This document shows positions 56,017 to 64,000 of a stretch of 64,000 nt of DNA, in pieces. Each line of letters begins with the position of its first letter. Position 1 is the first letter of the stretch. The position numbers were made by a program, and so were the translations under genes. The DNA is taken from contig NC_042506.1 of NCBI RefSeq assembly GCF_003054445.1, positions 2,549,501 through 2,613,500 of the forward strand. Direction: 5' to 3'. This DNA is from Pichia kudriavzevii (lineage: Eukaryota > Ascomycota > Pichiomycetes > Pichiales > Pichiaceae). A model generated the notes under the pieces. The model worked only from the letters and a program-made list of their open reading frames with translations. It was not told where the DNA came from and did not search any database.

Positions 56017-57198
56017 ATGCCATTACGTACAGAGATCCTAACCCACTTAGGAAAAAATGAAGTTAAAAATCTCATTGACAAGCCAAATATGAGGGGGGTT
56101 TATCTGCTTGTCAGAGCCGTATGTTTTCTTATACTTATTTCCCTTTATTGGATCTCCATCAATCTTTTCAATTATGTTTCTTACGCATTTGAGCTAACAG
56201 TGCCTTCAGCTAGATATTTGATGAAGAGGCACCTTGAAAGTGGTTTTTGGACATTATGTATTTATCTTTTAGAGTTAAATGAAATTAAAGTGAACATTAT
56301 AGGCGATTCTTTGGAAAATGAAAATGCTTTAATTATCAGTAATCATAGGTCTATTATCGATCACGTCATCTTCCCATTTTTATCCAGAACAGTACTAGAT
56401 GAAGAGTTGATTGAAGTACCCACTCCAAAGGGCAATCTCAACACATCTGAAAAGAAAAAAGGAGCAAGGAAAGACAGCTTTAAGAAGGAGATAAAAAAGG
56501 GTAGCAAAATTAGATTCAAATTACTAAGCAACGAAGAGAAAATTCTGGCTAAAAATCTATCCACCATGTTGATTCCTAAAATAAATTTCTTCACTTGGTA
56601 CGAGATATGGTGTGTGCCAACCCCAAACTATTTCAAGCATATATCACAAGCTGATGAAAATTGGGAACTAGATGGTGAAACTTTAGTGAGTATTTTCCAA
56701 GATTACTTAGATTCACCAGGTACAAATAGTACACAATGGCTAACTTTATTCCCTGAAGTTAATATTTTCACAGAGAAGGATTCAAGAATGCAAAATATCT
56801 CGGGGGAAAGACATTATCTACCGCAATTCCAGAAGGTGCTTTATCCTAGATTTGGAGGTTTTGCAAATGCAATTGGTGGGCTTTACAAAACAAAATATAC
56901 CAGACTTTACGATATCACAACTATATACTATACAAGAAACAAGATTACTGGCGCAATAGTTGATTTTAAACCTCCCTCCTTACTTGGTATTCTTGGAGTC
57001 AAAGATAATTATATTGAAACGGTAATTTTCGTTCATGTTGCAGGCAAGTTCTTGAATAGAGTCCCCCTTAAAAGAAACAAGTTGGAAAAGTATCTCGAAA
57101 ATAGATGGATAAAGAAGGACAAGTTGATTGAAAAGTTGGAAAGGAGGATATTACACGAAAATGTGAAAATGATGCGTGACATCACCCAAGTAAATTGA
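56017..57198 (+). CDS. CST26: Cst26/Psi1-like lysophospholipid acyltransferase
   Basis: A 393-residue membrane acyltransferase (yeast Cst26 397). After an N-terminal membrane segment (about 29-50, LLVRAVCFLILISLYWISI), motif I is NHRSIIDHV (HX4D). The second motif is LFPEVNIFTEKD in place of the common FPEGT, as in the Cst26 group. Cst26/Psi1 places stearoyl chains on phosphatidylinositol. A basic insert (KKKGARKDSFKKEIKKGSK, about 148-166) is not typical. The later ARxxxGFxxA-like region is QKVLYPRFGGFANAIGGL. Confidence 0.83.
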   Translation: MPLRTEILTHLGKNEVKNLIDKPNMRGVYLLVRAVCFLILISLYWISINLFNYVSYAFELTVPSARYLMKRHLESGFWTLCIYLLELNEIKVNIIGDSLENENALIISNHRSIIDHVIFPFLSRTVLDEELIEVPTPKGNLNTSEKKKGARKDSFKKEIKKGSKIRFKLLSNEEKILAKNLSTMLIPKINFFTWYEIWCVPTPNYFKHISQADENWELDGETLVSIFQDYLDSPGTNSTQWLTLFPEVNIFTEKDSRMQNISGERHYLPQFQKVLYPRFGGFANAIGGLYKTKYTRLYDITTIYYTRNKITGAIVDFKPPSLLGILGVKDNYIETVIFVHVAGKFLNRVPLKRNKLEKYLENRWIKKDKLIEKLERRILHENVKMMRDITQVN

Positions 57199-57313
57199 TC
57201 TTGCTTCTTCTGTGTTTGAAGGAAATTAGAGATCAATATCTTGCGCTAAATTACTCTCTCTGGAAAGATCCTAAAAAGATAAAGATCTAAACAAGAATTA
57301 CTAAGTATCTTAT

Positions 57314-58525
57314 TTAAATATGAGTCTGCGCTAACTCTCTTTCCAATTCATTTAATCTTTCCTCGACTACCTTAGTATCTTCCGCCTCTTCTGTATCATC
57401 ATCATCACCATCATCACCATCATCATCATCTTCCTCATCGGAGTCTATTTCTTCTAAGTCATCTAGCTCATCCAACTCACCAAGACCTTTCTCTTCAAAA
57501 ATTTCATTAATTTTTTCAATCAATTGAGAATCCTCCTCAAATCTATTTCCGTTTAGTTCTAATGTGGAAAGTTCTTTCAAATTCGGCAAGATTTTAACCA
57601 ATGTTTCTAAAGAATCAGACTCTAGTTCATTGTACTGCAATCTCAAAATCTGCAGTTTTGACTTATCAGAAATCTCACCTAACTTGTCCAAAAAGAATTT
57701 GATACCCTTTGCCTTTAACAGACAATCATTAACATTTAGTTCTATCAACTGTGGTAAGGTGGAAATGGCATTAGCCAAGGCGTAGGAACCAGGAACAGTA
57801 AAAGTATTGTCTTGTAAATCTAAAACTTTCAAGTTCGATAGATGCTTGATACCAAAGTTGATTAACTTTGAGATACCCGCAGGTCTGATACCATTTTGAT
57901 ACAGTTTGATTTCTTCCAACTTTGAATTTGCCTTGAAACCCAAAGATAACGCCTCACATGAACCGTTTTCCAATCTGTTTCTGCCACACCAAAAAGCCTT
58001 CAAAAACTTCGAGTTTTCAGGATCTGATTCTCTTAGTTTTGCAGACTTGTACAATGCTTTACCGACTCTTGCACCGGAGAATGGGCCCAAACCGTTGTTG
58101 GTCAAAATAAAATATTCAATAGTTTTACATTTGCTGATGAAATCCTCTAAAACATCAATTGCATCTTGACCTAATGCATTATCAGATAAATTGAACACAG
58201 ATAAGTTTGGCATTTCCAAGAGAACAGGGAAAAACTCACTTAAAGATTTTGGAATCTCAAATCTGTCTCTTGAAGTATAAATATCTTGCAAGTTGACATC
58301 TCTGATGGTATTTTTGAATTTATACAGAGCTTGTGCCAAAATCTTAGAACATTCTGGGGAAATGGTATTACCGGATATGTCAACCTTTGCAACGTCTTTT
58401 AAGCTTAGCAATTCGTCAATGTATGGCTGAATATCTTCTGCTGTATCCAGCTTAAGACCTTTGTTTCTGATTGAAAAAAAGTGGGTTTCTGGGATACCTA
58501 GGTCTCTAGAATGAACAGTGGACAT
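57314..58525 (-). CDS. RNA1: Ran GTPase-activating protein Rna1
   Basis: Rna1 is the cytosolic RanGAP that keeps Ran-GDP outside the nucleus for nucleocytoplasmic transport. The 403-residue protein (yeast 407) is a leucine-rich-repeat horseshoe with VAKVDISGNTISPECSKILA, LSVFNLSDNALGQDAIDVL, YFILTNNGLGPFSGARVGKAL (catalytic-region repeat with Asn), FWCGRNRLENGSCEAL and IKLYQNGIRPAGISKL. An acidic tail (about 340-385) follows, as in other RanGAPs. Convergent with the CST26-like gene. Confidence 0.97.
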   Translation of the reverse strand: MSTVHSRDLGIPETHFFSIRNKGLKLDTAEDIQPYIDELLSLKDVAKVDISGNTISPECSKILAQALYKFKNTIRDVNLQDIYTSRDRFEIPKSLSEFFPVLLEMPNLSVFNLSDNALGQDAIDVLEDFISKCKTIEYFILTNNGLGPFSGARVGKALYKSAKLRESDPENSKFLKAFWCGRNRLENGSCEALSLGFKANSKLEEIKLYQNGIRPAGISKLINFGIKHLSNLKVLDLQDNTFTVPGSYALANAISTLPQLIELNVNDCLLKAKGIKFFLDKLGEISDKSKLQILRLQYNELESDSLETLVKILPNLKELSTLELNGNRFEEDSQLIEKINEIFEEKGLGELDELDDLEEIDSDEEDDDDGDDGDDDDTEEAEDTKVVEERLNELERELAQTHI

Positions 58526-59199
58526 GATGCGGCAGCTTTGTTGGGCAATGTTGTGTGTGACTTCTAGAAAGTTTTAAGCAAGCACCGCTATTTATATATC
58601 CGATACTAACTGAAGACAAGTTGGTAAAAAAAAAAATTGGCAGAATGTGTGAACGCAAAAATCATGAAAATGCGAAATATCCCTGTTTAGAGGAAATGTA
58701 GAGATAGGTTGTTGATGGATCATAGGAGGAAATTGCTGACATACTTGCCTACCAGATATCTTTAAAGATACCTGTGCATAAAAGTTAATAGTATTCATTG
58801 CCTATAATGGATACTGCCTGCTGTTTACTAGCTTTATCAATAAAAAAGCTACTGCTTTTGCTATAGGCCGTTGAATACAAGCAATGCTAGGATTTTGGAT
58901 TGAAAATTTTCCAATGATAAAGGCTTCCCATTCTAACAATCACCAATGAAGGTTTAAACAAATCTTTAATACCATTCTGAAAAGCAAGGTTTCCATGGTA
59001 GATATTGGCCAACAAAAGTTGGTAGTTTTAACGACCGGAAATGCATTTTAACTCCGAAAAAAGAGGCAGTGGAGGCTTATAAATGCGGTATGTCCGAGAA
59101 TCCAGAATATAAATCTGTTATTACTTCCTCATATATTTTACCTTGTGATGTACAACGAGAATAAAATTCTGGAACAAGACAAAATCCCTCATCTTACCT
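58526..59199. other. Upstream region of RNA1
   Basis: No gene seen in about 670 bases. A TACTAAC heptamer occurs at 58604-58610 without a matching donor, so no intron is supported. TATA-like sequence GGCTTATAAATGC lies at about 59074-59086, ahead of the degenerate copy below. Confidence 0.4.
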
Positions 59200-59214
59200 G
59201 ATGATGAACTTCTA

Positions 59215-59583
59215 AGAGAGACGCAAGAAGAAGAAAGAGTTGAATTCCAATGATGAGAGACGCAAGCCCATTTTTGATAACCCACCGAGCTATGAATTTG
59301 CTACTTATGACGAGCAGGTATCATGTTATCAAGCACAAGATGATATAGCGTCTCATATCAGTACCGCAACATCTTGTAAAAGGAAAAGGAGAAGAAAATG
59401 TTAAAATTTGCCTGTATAATCCGTGAGATTGCTGCAACCGAAGATATGGTATGTCTACATCACAGGCATGGCAGAAAGTTTCGGCATTGTCGGTTAAGGA
59501 GGTTTATTGTAAGAGAAGCCTTGAAGATAAAAAAAAAGGTCTTTGTAAAGTGGTTGCGGTTAGCATCTTGTATATCTTTCTAA
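59215..59583 (+). pseudogene. Degenerate copy of the orphan small protein gene downstream
   Basis: Two adjacent frames together resemble the intact gene at 59913-60266. The first part (from about 59219) reads FDNPPSYEFATYDEQ, matching MDPPNYEDIYGSTH, and stops at 59402-59404. The second part (59398-59583) reads KFACIIREIAATEDMVC and FRHCRLRRFIVREALKIKKK, matching the C-terminal VAAVLCEHIANKQCERC and VKKFIATEALNKINQK. The two parts are one base out of phase, and the first has no in-frame ATG before an upstream stop. No GTATGT/TACTAAC pair explains the gap by splicing. A tandem duplicate that has decayed is the simplest reading. Confidence 0.6.
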
Positions 59584-59912
59584 GCTTTGTACAATGCAAA
59601 TCATGATTTATAGCAGGAACCAGTCCTATCAACGCCAAATTACTCGGCACATAATAGCAAGTGGAGTACCATCTATGGGTAAGCTGGAGATAGATTTAAA
59701 AAAAAAAGGGGGGGGGGAGTGGAAACAGGTTACCCGAACGAGAGAAAATGGAATTAACTCCGACGTACTTTTATGTGTGTTATCCGGATATAAAAGGGAG
59801 GGGGGTTTCTTGGTCCACATTTCAACACTTTTTTCCTCTCCTATAGAGCTCTTTTGCATTACTTTCAAACAGAAAGTAAGAAAGGCTTTCCTTGGAAGTA
59901 CCCCAAGAAAAC

Positions 59913-60266
59913 ATGACAAAAGCTGAAGGTAGCAGCAGGAAAGAAGAAGAGGCGGCGGGAGCAGAGGACGTTTTCATGGATCCACCAAACTATGAAGATA
60001 TTTACGGGAGTACACACAATGACCTTCCCTCTACGTTTGAGAGGAGTGATACTAGCACTTTATATGAGAACAACGCTACTCTTAAGAGCAGTAACAAGAA
60101 GGCGAAGCTGTATAAGGTGGCTGCCGTATTATGTGAGCATATTGCCAACAAGCAATGTGAGAGATGTCGTTTGGGTGGAGATGAGAATTGCACACATTTT
60201 ACCGTGAAGAAGTTTATAGCCACGGAGGCACTGAACAAAATCAATCAGAAGAGAGATGCTTTATAA
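59913..60266 (+). CDS. Orphan 117-residue Cys-containing protein
   Basis: I do not recognise this protein. From the first ATG (59913) it has 117 residues. The N-terminal half is acidic and Ser-rich with MDPPNYEDIYG; PPNY resembles a PY motif (PPxY) that binds WW domains of Rsp5-type ubiquitin ligases. The C-terminal half is basic and helical with four cysteines: LCEHIANKQCERCRLGGDENC. These could bind a metal. No signal peptide or membrane segment. A degenerate relative lies directly upstream, which supports that it is a real gene family. It is convergent with MBF1. TATA-like GATATAAAAGGG sits at about 59787-59798. Confidence 0.7.
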   Translation: MTKAEGSSRKEEEAAGAEDVFMDPPNYEDIYGSTHNDLPSTFERSDTSTLYENNATLKSSNKKAKLYKVAAVLCEHIANKQCERCRLGGDENCTHFTVKKFIATEALNKINQKRDAL

Positions 60267-60457
60267 ACAGTGTCTGATGGACTTGAAGTAATAAATGTGC
60301 ATATTGACAAAGTACATTAAAACGTTAAATGTTTATAAAAGATTTATAAAAAGGCGTCAAGGGGATAAAGTGCCGCTATTTTAGCCATTCTCAAAAAGAT
60401 CAAGAAAGTGGAGGAATACTTGAACAAGTGTAGATCAGTAGTTGTATGCTGCAGGGA

Positions 60458-60907
60458 TTACTTCTTCTTGAAGAGCGGTGCGCCAATATCCTTACCTCTG
60501 AGTTTAATGCCCAAGGCTCTCTCCATTTTGGCCAAGATCTGTTGGTTTGGAGTACCTCTACCTGCTTCGTAGTCGTTCACCACGGTTGGTTTTTCGTTGA
60601 TTTTGGTTGCTAGGTCTTTCTGGGACATGCCTTTGTCCTGTCTACCCTTCTGAATGGCCTTACCAACAGACGCTTCGATTTTCTTAGGAACAACAATATC
60701 GTCCGTTCTGTCAACCTTGGTTAGCCTCTGGCCTTCTGGGTCCGACTTGGAGTTACCAATACCGTATTTCTTATCGACAGAAGTAATTGCTCCTGTTCTT
60801 CTAGCTGCATTGATTTGGCCAGAGGTCTTTATGACCCTTTCCTTTGGACCAGCGGAACCAACCTTGGCCTTTCTACCGACAACAGTAACATTATCCCAAT
60901 CAGACAT
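60458..60907 (-). CDS. MBF1: Multiprotein bridging factor Mbf1
   Basis: Mbf1 links bZIP activators such as Gcn4 to TBP and also prevents frameshifting on stalled ribosomes. The 149 residues match yeast Mbf1 (151). The N-terminal domain has [14 protein letters not shown] and VKSDEQLNAARRTG-like [20 protein letters not shown]. The helix-turn-helix domain (about 85-140) has [59 protein letters not shown]. Strong codon bias suggests high expression. Confidence 0.97.
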   Translation of the reverse strand: MSDWDNVTVVGRKAKVGSAGPKERVIKTSGQINAARRTGAITSVDKKYGIGNSKSDPEGQRLTKVDRTDDIVVPKKIEASVGKAIQKGRQDKGMSQKDLATKINEKPTVVNDYEAGRGTPNQQILAKMERALGIKLRGKDIGAPLFKKK

Positions 60908-61121
60908 TTCTACTATTTGAATATATTCTTAGTTTGTTTGATGTTGATGTATCAACAACTCTCCAATCATCTCAAAGTGTGTCAGAAGAAGGGTGGCAAT
61001 GTCGCCCTTTTGGTAACCCCGACGCTGTCGAAGAAATGCGCCCTTCCGCGAGAATCACCCTCAGAAGCAAGAAAATGACAAAAATGAGAGACGGGGGAGG
61101 ATCGAATAGTCTCTCCATTCG

Positions 61122-61227
61122 CCGACGCGTCGACAAAACCTGTCGAATGTGTCAAATCGCGAAATTGGGGGGGGGGGGGGATTTTTTTTTTCTCCCAAAA
61201 ATAAAAAAAACCTACCGACGCGTCGAC
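61122..61227. promoter_or_regulatory. Paired CCGACGCGTCGAC elements flanking a G14 tract
   Basis: The same 13-base element occurs at 61122-61134 and 61215-61227. Its core CGACGCGTCG is a 10-base palindrome with an MCB (ACGCGT) in the middle. Between them lie a run of 14 G (61167-61180) and a run of 10 T (61182-61191). Confidence 0.6.
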
Positions 61228-61424
61228 CCACCACTAAATTCAATAGTTTCTGTCTCTCTTTGCGCGCTTCTTTCTTTTTTCGCCGTGTTGCTGCAGCAAA
61301 ACACAAAAAAAAGAAAACAGCCGTTCGGTGCAATGTTCAGAAAGTGTAAATCACACCACCGGAAACAAGCGACGAGCCACTGAAGTGCCACTGAGGTGGA
61401 GAGAGGGTCTTTACAAGTGGCGAG

Positions 61425-61481
61425 ATTTCCTGTATCTGTGGTCACATTTCCTGTATCTGTGGTCACATTTCACAGATACAG
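61425..61481. repeat. 21-bp tandem duplication ending in a perfect hairpin
   Basis: ATTTCCTGTATCTGTGGTCAC occurs twice head to tail (61425-61445 and 61446-61466). The second copy's CTGTATCTGTG (61451-61461) is followed after nine bases by its exact reverse complement CACAGATACAG (61471-61481). Confidence 0.85.
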
Positions 61482-61684
61482 AATGGGTTCATATTATCAT
61501 GGTGGCAATGTACTTGTGACTTCCCCACCTAAACCAGTCTCTATATAAGTGCATCCATGTCCTAACTTAGGAGGAGACACTCTGTTTTAGTAGTTTTTTT
61601 TTAATTGTACATTTAACCAGATAATACAATCTATAATAACCACTTCTACTATTACCACTACTACTAATAATAATATAATTCATA

Positions 61685-61945
61685 ATGGCTGTCACTCCTC
61701 TTAAGTTTATGTTTGGTGTTGCTCTAGTTGCAGTTCCTTTGTTTGCAACGACTTTTGTCACCAGACCTTCCTTTGCAAACGCAATCAACAACCACTTGAT
61801 TCAGGAGGAAATGGAGGCAAGGAGACAACACAACTACAAGACCGACCACTACGAGGTGGACAAGGACCACGACAAGATGCTAGCAGAATATGCCGCAAAG
61901 GGTAAGGGTAAGGTCAGAGAGTTCACTCCTACAAGTGGGTTATAA
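61685..61945 (+). CDS. Orphan 86-residue single-membrane-segment protein
   Basis: I do not recognise this protein. It has 86 residues: a short N-terminus with one lysine, a hydrophobic segment (about 8-22, FMFGVALVAVPLFATT), then a hydrophilic part rich in His, Asp, Glu and Lys (EEMEARRQHNYKTDHYEVDKDHDKMLAEYAAKGKGKVREF). Size and layout resemble small inner-membrane subunits of respiratory complexes, but that is inference. It could equally be an ER protein. Codon bias (for example AAG for lysine, AAC for asparagine) suggests strong expression. A TATA-like box lies about 140 bases upstream of the ATG. Confidence 0.72.
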   Translation: MAVTPLKFMFGVALVAVPLFATTFVTRPSFANAINNHLIQEEMEARRQHNYKTDHYEVDKDHDKMLAEYAAKGKGKVREFTPTSGL

Positions 61946-62206
61946 TGCCCCTCTGGCAAGTGGTTGGCAGTTTCCTGCTTACTACACAAGTGCCTCTAGT
62001 TTTCTCCAACCTGCTGCTCAACTTCACTTCTACTGAATTCTATTTAAATGACTTCATTATATTCTCAAACTTTATAAACTCCTATTTTGTATTTCTAATA
62101 TTAACGACTATATGCGACTTCTAAATAACACGCTACTATCAAGGATTGGAAATTTAATGATTACTTAGTTTAATAGTATACAATTGTTCTTTATGATGTT
62201 GAAAAT

Positions 62207-64000
62207 TCACCCAAGTAAATTAGGTCCATTGTAAACACTGCTGTATTGTGGCTGTTGCATTTGGGGTTGCATTTGGGGTTGCACTGGAAACTGTCCAAAT
62301 AGCTGTTGCTGCTGTTGTTGCTGTTGCTGTTGGGGCAGCGATGGCTGGATTTGCGCTTGTTGTACATATCCTGTAGCTTCTTGCGAGAATGGATTGGTAG
62401 CAATTTGATGTTGAATCACTCCACGTTGTAACTCAATTCCAGCTTGTTGTTGTAGCCCTTGCTGATAAGATGCTCGTTGTGTATCAGGGAAAACAGGAAT
62501 TGTAGGCAACTTCTCCAATCCGCCAGCTGTGACTTGGGGGACAAACTGCTGGGCCTGTTGTTTTGGTGTCTCGATGATTGGTTCGTCAATCTTAAATGGA
62601 TTAGTATGAGATTTTATAGTATGGGTTGAAACTACAGACTCTCTTCTTGGTGATAAAGTAGTACCTTCATTAGTGAATGCCGTCGTGTTGGATGTCGAAC
62701 TAAACCGTGAGTTAGTAAATGGATTGTTGCCCGTAGTATTTACCCTGACAGGGCTTACCTGTGTGACCGGAGATACAGTATTGCCAAACCCATTACCAGT
62801 GAAGTTGTTGGATAAAATACGTGGTTGTTGTAAGGGTGTGGTAATAAATGTATTTTGCACAGGCATTGGAGGCGGAACCTGCTGAACATTTTGACTTTGA
62901 GCAGCTGTTTGATTGACCAGAGGTGATTGAATCGCTGGTTGAACACTAAATGTATTCATATTGGTGAACGGGTTGAAACCAGTGGTCTGAACATGAACAG
63001 GAGATGGCTGTTGCATCATTTGCGCTTGTGCAGTAGCTTGTGCTTGTAAGAATTGTTGTTGAGCAGCCTGTAATTGAGCAGCTTGTTCATGTAATTGCTG
63101 TTGCCGAATAGCAGCTTGCTGCATTTCAATTTGTTGCTGTTGCTGTTGCTGTTGTTGTTGTTGCTGTTGTAGTTGCAATTGTTGTGCTTGAATGTTGTGC
63201 TGTTGTTGCTCCAGCTGATTCTGTGAAGGTCCTTCTGGAATCATTTGCAAAGGTTTTGCAGAGAAACTATTGACCTTATTTGTTTCTCTTAATGGCGATG
63301 CACTGTCATTTTGGTTTTTAGAATAGTTTTTTTCCGCAAGATATTGCCTTCTGTTGATTTCAAAGTCGGGATCGTTCAAATAGTCTCTCAAGGAGTCAGT
63401 CAAACTAGTCTGCGCATGTTTAATAGTTGGAACTCTGAGTTTAGTAGTGCCTTCTAAATGTTTGGCAACCTTCAAAAAATCAATCACCTTTTTAGTTTGC
63501 TTGGTGAAATGCTCGTAAATCTCAAATGCCCTCTCTGCATCGGTTTTACTCAAATCAAAGAAATGCTCTAGGATATTCAAAACACCCTCATTCAAACATT
63601 GGTATAAGGAGATCAAATCCGTTGTTAACATCCTAAAACTCAAAACAACCAAATCATTGTTGACTTCACTTTCACGAAACTTACATCTCAATAAGGCGTC
63701 AATTTGAGCTTGCACAGATTCAGTCAGTCTTAATAAGCCTTTATCAACAGAGATGTCCCTTAAAATTGAAGATTTATCGGACGAGTTCCATGAGCCAAAC
63801 GGTTTCTTGGTTTCCTTGATGAAATCATGTTTGGTCATTCCAAAAGCCTTCGCTCTAGCGGTAAGATATTGGGCATAACTATATACCTGGTTCAAATCGC
63901 CACCATTTGAGATGAACTTCCCACCTTTGCCAATCTTCAAATCAAAAATAGATAAATGGTTTGATAGGTACTTTATACAAACATTTTCGTCTCCTTCTCT
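62207..64000 (-). CDS. AP180-type clathrin adaptor (Yap1801/Yap1802-like), 5' end outside window
   Basis: The frame is open to the window edge, so the N-terminus is missing. The first visible residues REGDENVCIKYLSNHLSIFDLK match the ANTH domain, which binds PI(4,5)P2. YAQYLTARAKAFGMTKHDF, VQAQIDALLRCKF and CLNEGVLNILEHFFDLSKTDAERAFEIYEHFTKQTKKVIDFLK continue it. The C-terminal half is Gln-rich, with a run of twelve Q, and carries NPF motifs (NPFTN twice, NPFKI, NPFSQ) that bind EH-domain proteins such as Ede1. Yap1801/2 recruit clathrin and cargo in endocytosis. About 598 residues are visible. Confidence 0.93.
   Translation of the reverse strand, partial: REGDENVCIKYLSNHLSIFDLKIGKGGKFISNGGDLNQVYSYAQYLTARAKAFGMTKHDFIKETKKPFGSWNSSDKSSILRDISVDKGLLRLTESVQAQIDALLRCKFRESEVNNDLVVLSFRMLTTDLISLYQCLNEGVLNILEHFFDLSKTDAERAFEIYEHFTKQTKKVIDFLKVAKHLEGTTKLRVPTIKHAQTSLTDSLRDYLNDPDFEINRRQYLAEKNYSKNQNDSASPLRETNKVNSFSAKPLQMIPEGPSQNQLEQQQHNIQAQQLQLQQQQQQQQQQQQQIEMQQAAIRQQQLHEQAAQLQAAQQQFLQAQATAQAQMMQQPSPVHVQTTGFNPFTNMNTFSVQPAIQSPLVNQTAAQSQNVQQVPPPMPVQNTFITTPLQQPRILSNNFTGNGFGNTVSPVTQVSPVRVNTTGNNPFTNSRFSSTSNTTAFTNEGTTLSPRRESVVSTHTIKSHTNPFKIDEPIIETPKQQAQQFVPQVTAGGLEKLPTIPVFPDTQRASYQQGLQQQAGIELQRGVIQHQIATNPFSQEATGYVQQAQIQPSLPQQQQQQQQQQLFGQFPVQPQMQPQMQQPQYSSVYNGPNLLG
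63127..63178. repeat. CAG/CAA polyglutamine repeat in the AP180-like gene
   Basis: A run of GTT/GCT triplets on the plus strand encodes a long Gln tract on the minus strand; mixed codons make it less slippery than pure CAG. A second, shorter Gln run is at about 62302-62335. Confidence 0.85.

Larger units (their letters stand above)
60908..61684. promoter_or_regulatory. Repeat- and GC-rich divergent promoter between MBF1 and orphan gene
   Basis: No convincing gene in 777 bases. The region holds two identical CCGACGCGTCGAC elements, a G14 run followed by T10, a 21-base tandem duplication and a perfect hairpin, listed separately. TATA-like CTCTATATAAG at about 61538-61548 is suitable for the gene starting at 61685. 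Confidence 0.6.

Noticed and set aside
58604-58610. TACTAAC heptamer upstream of RNA1
   Set aside because: No suitable donor upstream on the same strand outside RNA1 coding sequence; likely chance.

Overview
The window is nuclear DNA from a budding yeast (Saccharomycotina). It is densely packed, nearly intron-free and moderately AT-rich, with genes on both strands and intergenic gaps mostly of 0.1-1 kb. Three features narrow the host. (1) CTG codons encode leucine at invariant leucines of the GINS subunit Psf1 (codons 5, 9, 11), so the host is not a CTG-Ser or CTG-Ala yeast. (2) A spliced gene encodes the 9.5-kDa accessory subunit of respiratory complex I (NI9M type). Saccharomyces and close relatives have lost complex I. 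(3) Tandem alcohol acetyltransferase genes are present. Together these fit a Pichiaceae yeast (Pichia/Issatchenkia type). That placement is inference, not proof.

Layout. 1-12 kb: 3' part of AFG1, YMR1 (PI3P phosphatase), a 28-bp minisatellite and GC-rich island, LSC2 (succinyl-CoA ligase beta), RPC37 (Pol III), DBP7 (ribosome-biogenesis helicase) and a Wapl/Rad61-like gene. 12-21 kb: PSF1, MIX14 (twin CX9C), KCS1 (inositol pyrophosphate kinase), a 2.2-kb gene-poor stretch, a closely spaced tRNA-Val/tRNA-Met pair and an Ecm33/Sps2-type GPI protein. 21-33 kb: a Zn2Cys6 regulator, a Skg6/Tos2-like membrane protein, a Yippee protein with a long acidic extension, MRPL22, spliced NI9M, PML1-like FHA protein and a YML096W/ASNSD1-like gene. 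33-45 kb: two tandem alcohol acetyltransferases with a recent gene-conversion tract, GTR1, RPF1, NCP1, PEX3, LRP1 and tRNA-Thr. 45-58.5 kb: tRNA-Ser, an MFG1-like LIM-binding protein, NOP7, GTF1, MRD1, a YIM1-like reductase, a CST26-like acyltransferase and RNA1. 58.5-64 kb: a degenerate and an intact copy of an orphan small Cys-containing protein, MBF1, an orphan one-membrane-segment protein and the 3' part of an AP180-type clathrin adaptor.

No operon-like or mobile system is evident. The genes are mostly conserved housekeeping functions, with clear groups in ribosome biogenesis (DBP7, RPF1, LRP1, NOP7, MRD1) and mitochondria (AFG1, LSC2, MIX14, MRPL22, NI9M, GTF1). The most informative unusual points are the acetyltransferase conversion tract, the intron-containing complex I gene, the probable dicistronic tRNA pair, the orphan small-gene/pseudogene pair, and repeat- and GC-rich promoter structures near 3.6-4.2 kb and 61.0-61.5 kb. 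I did not find a clear new biological system.
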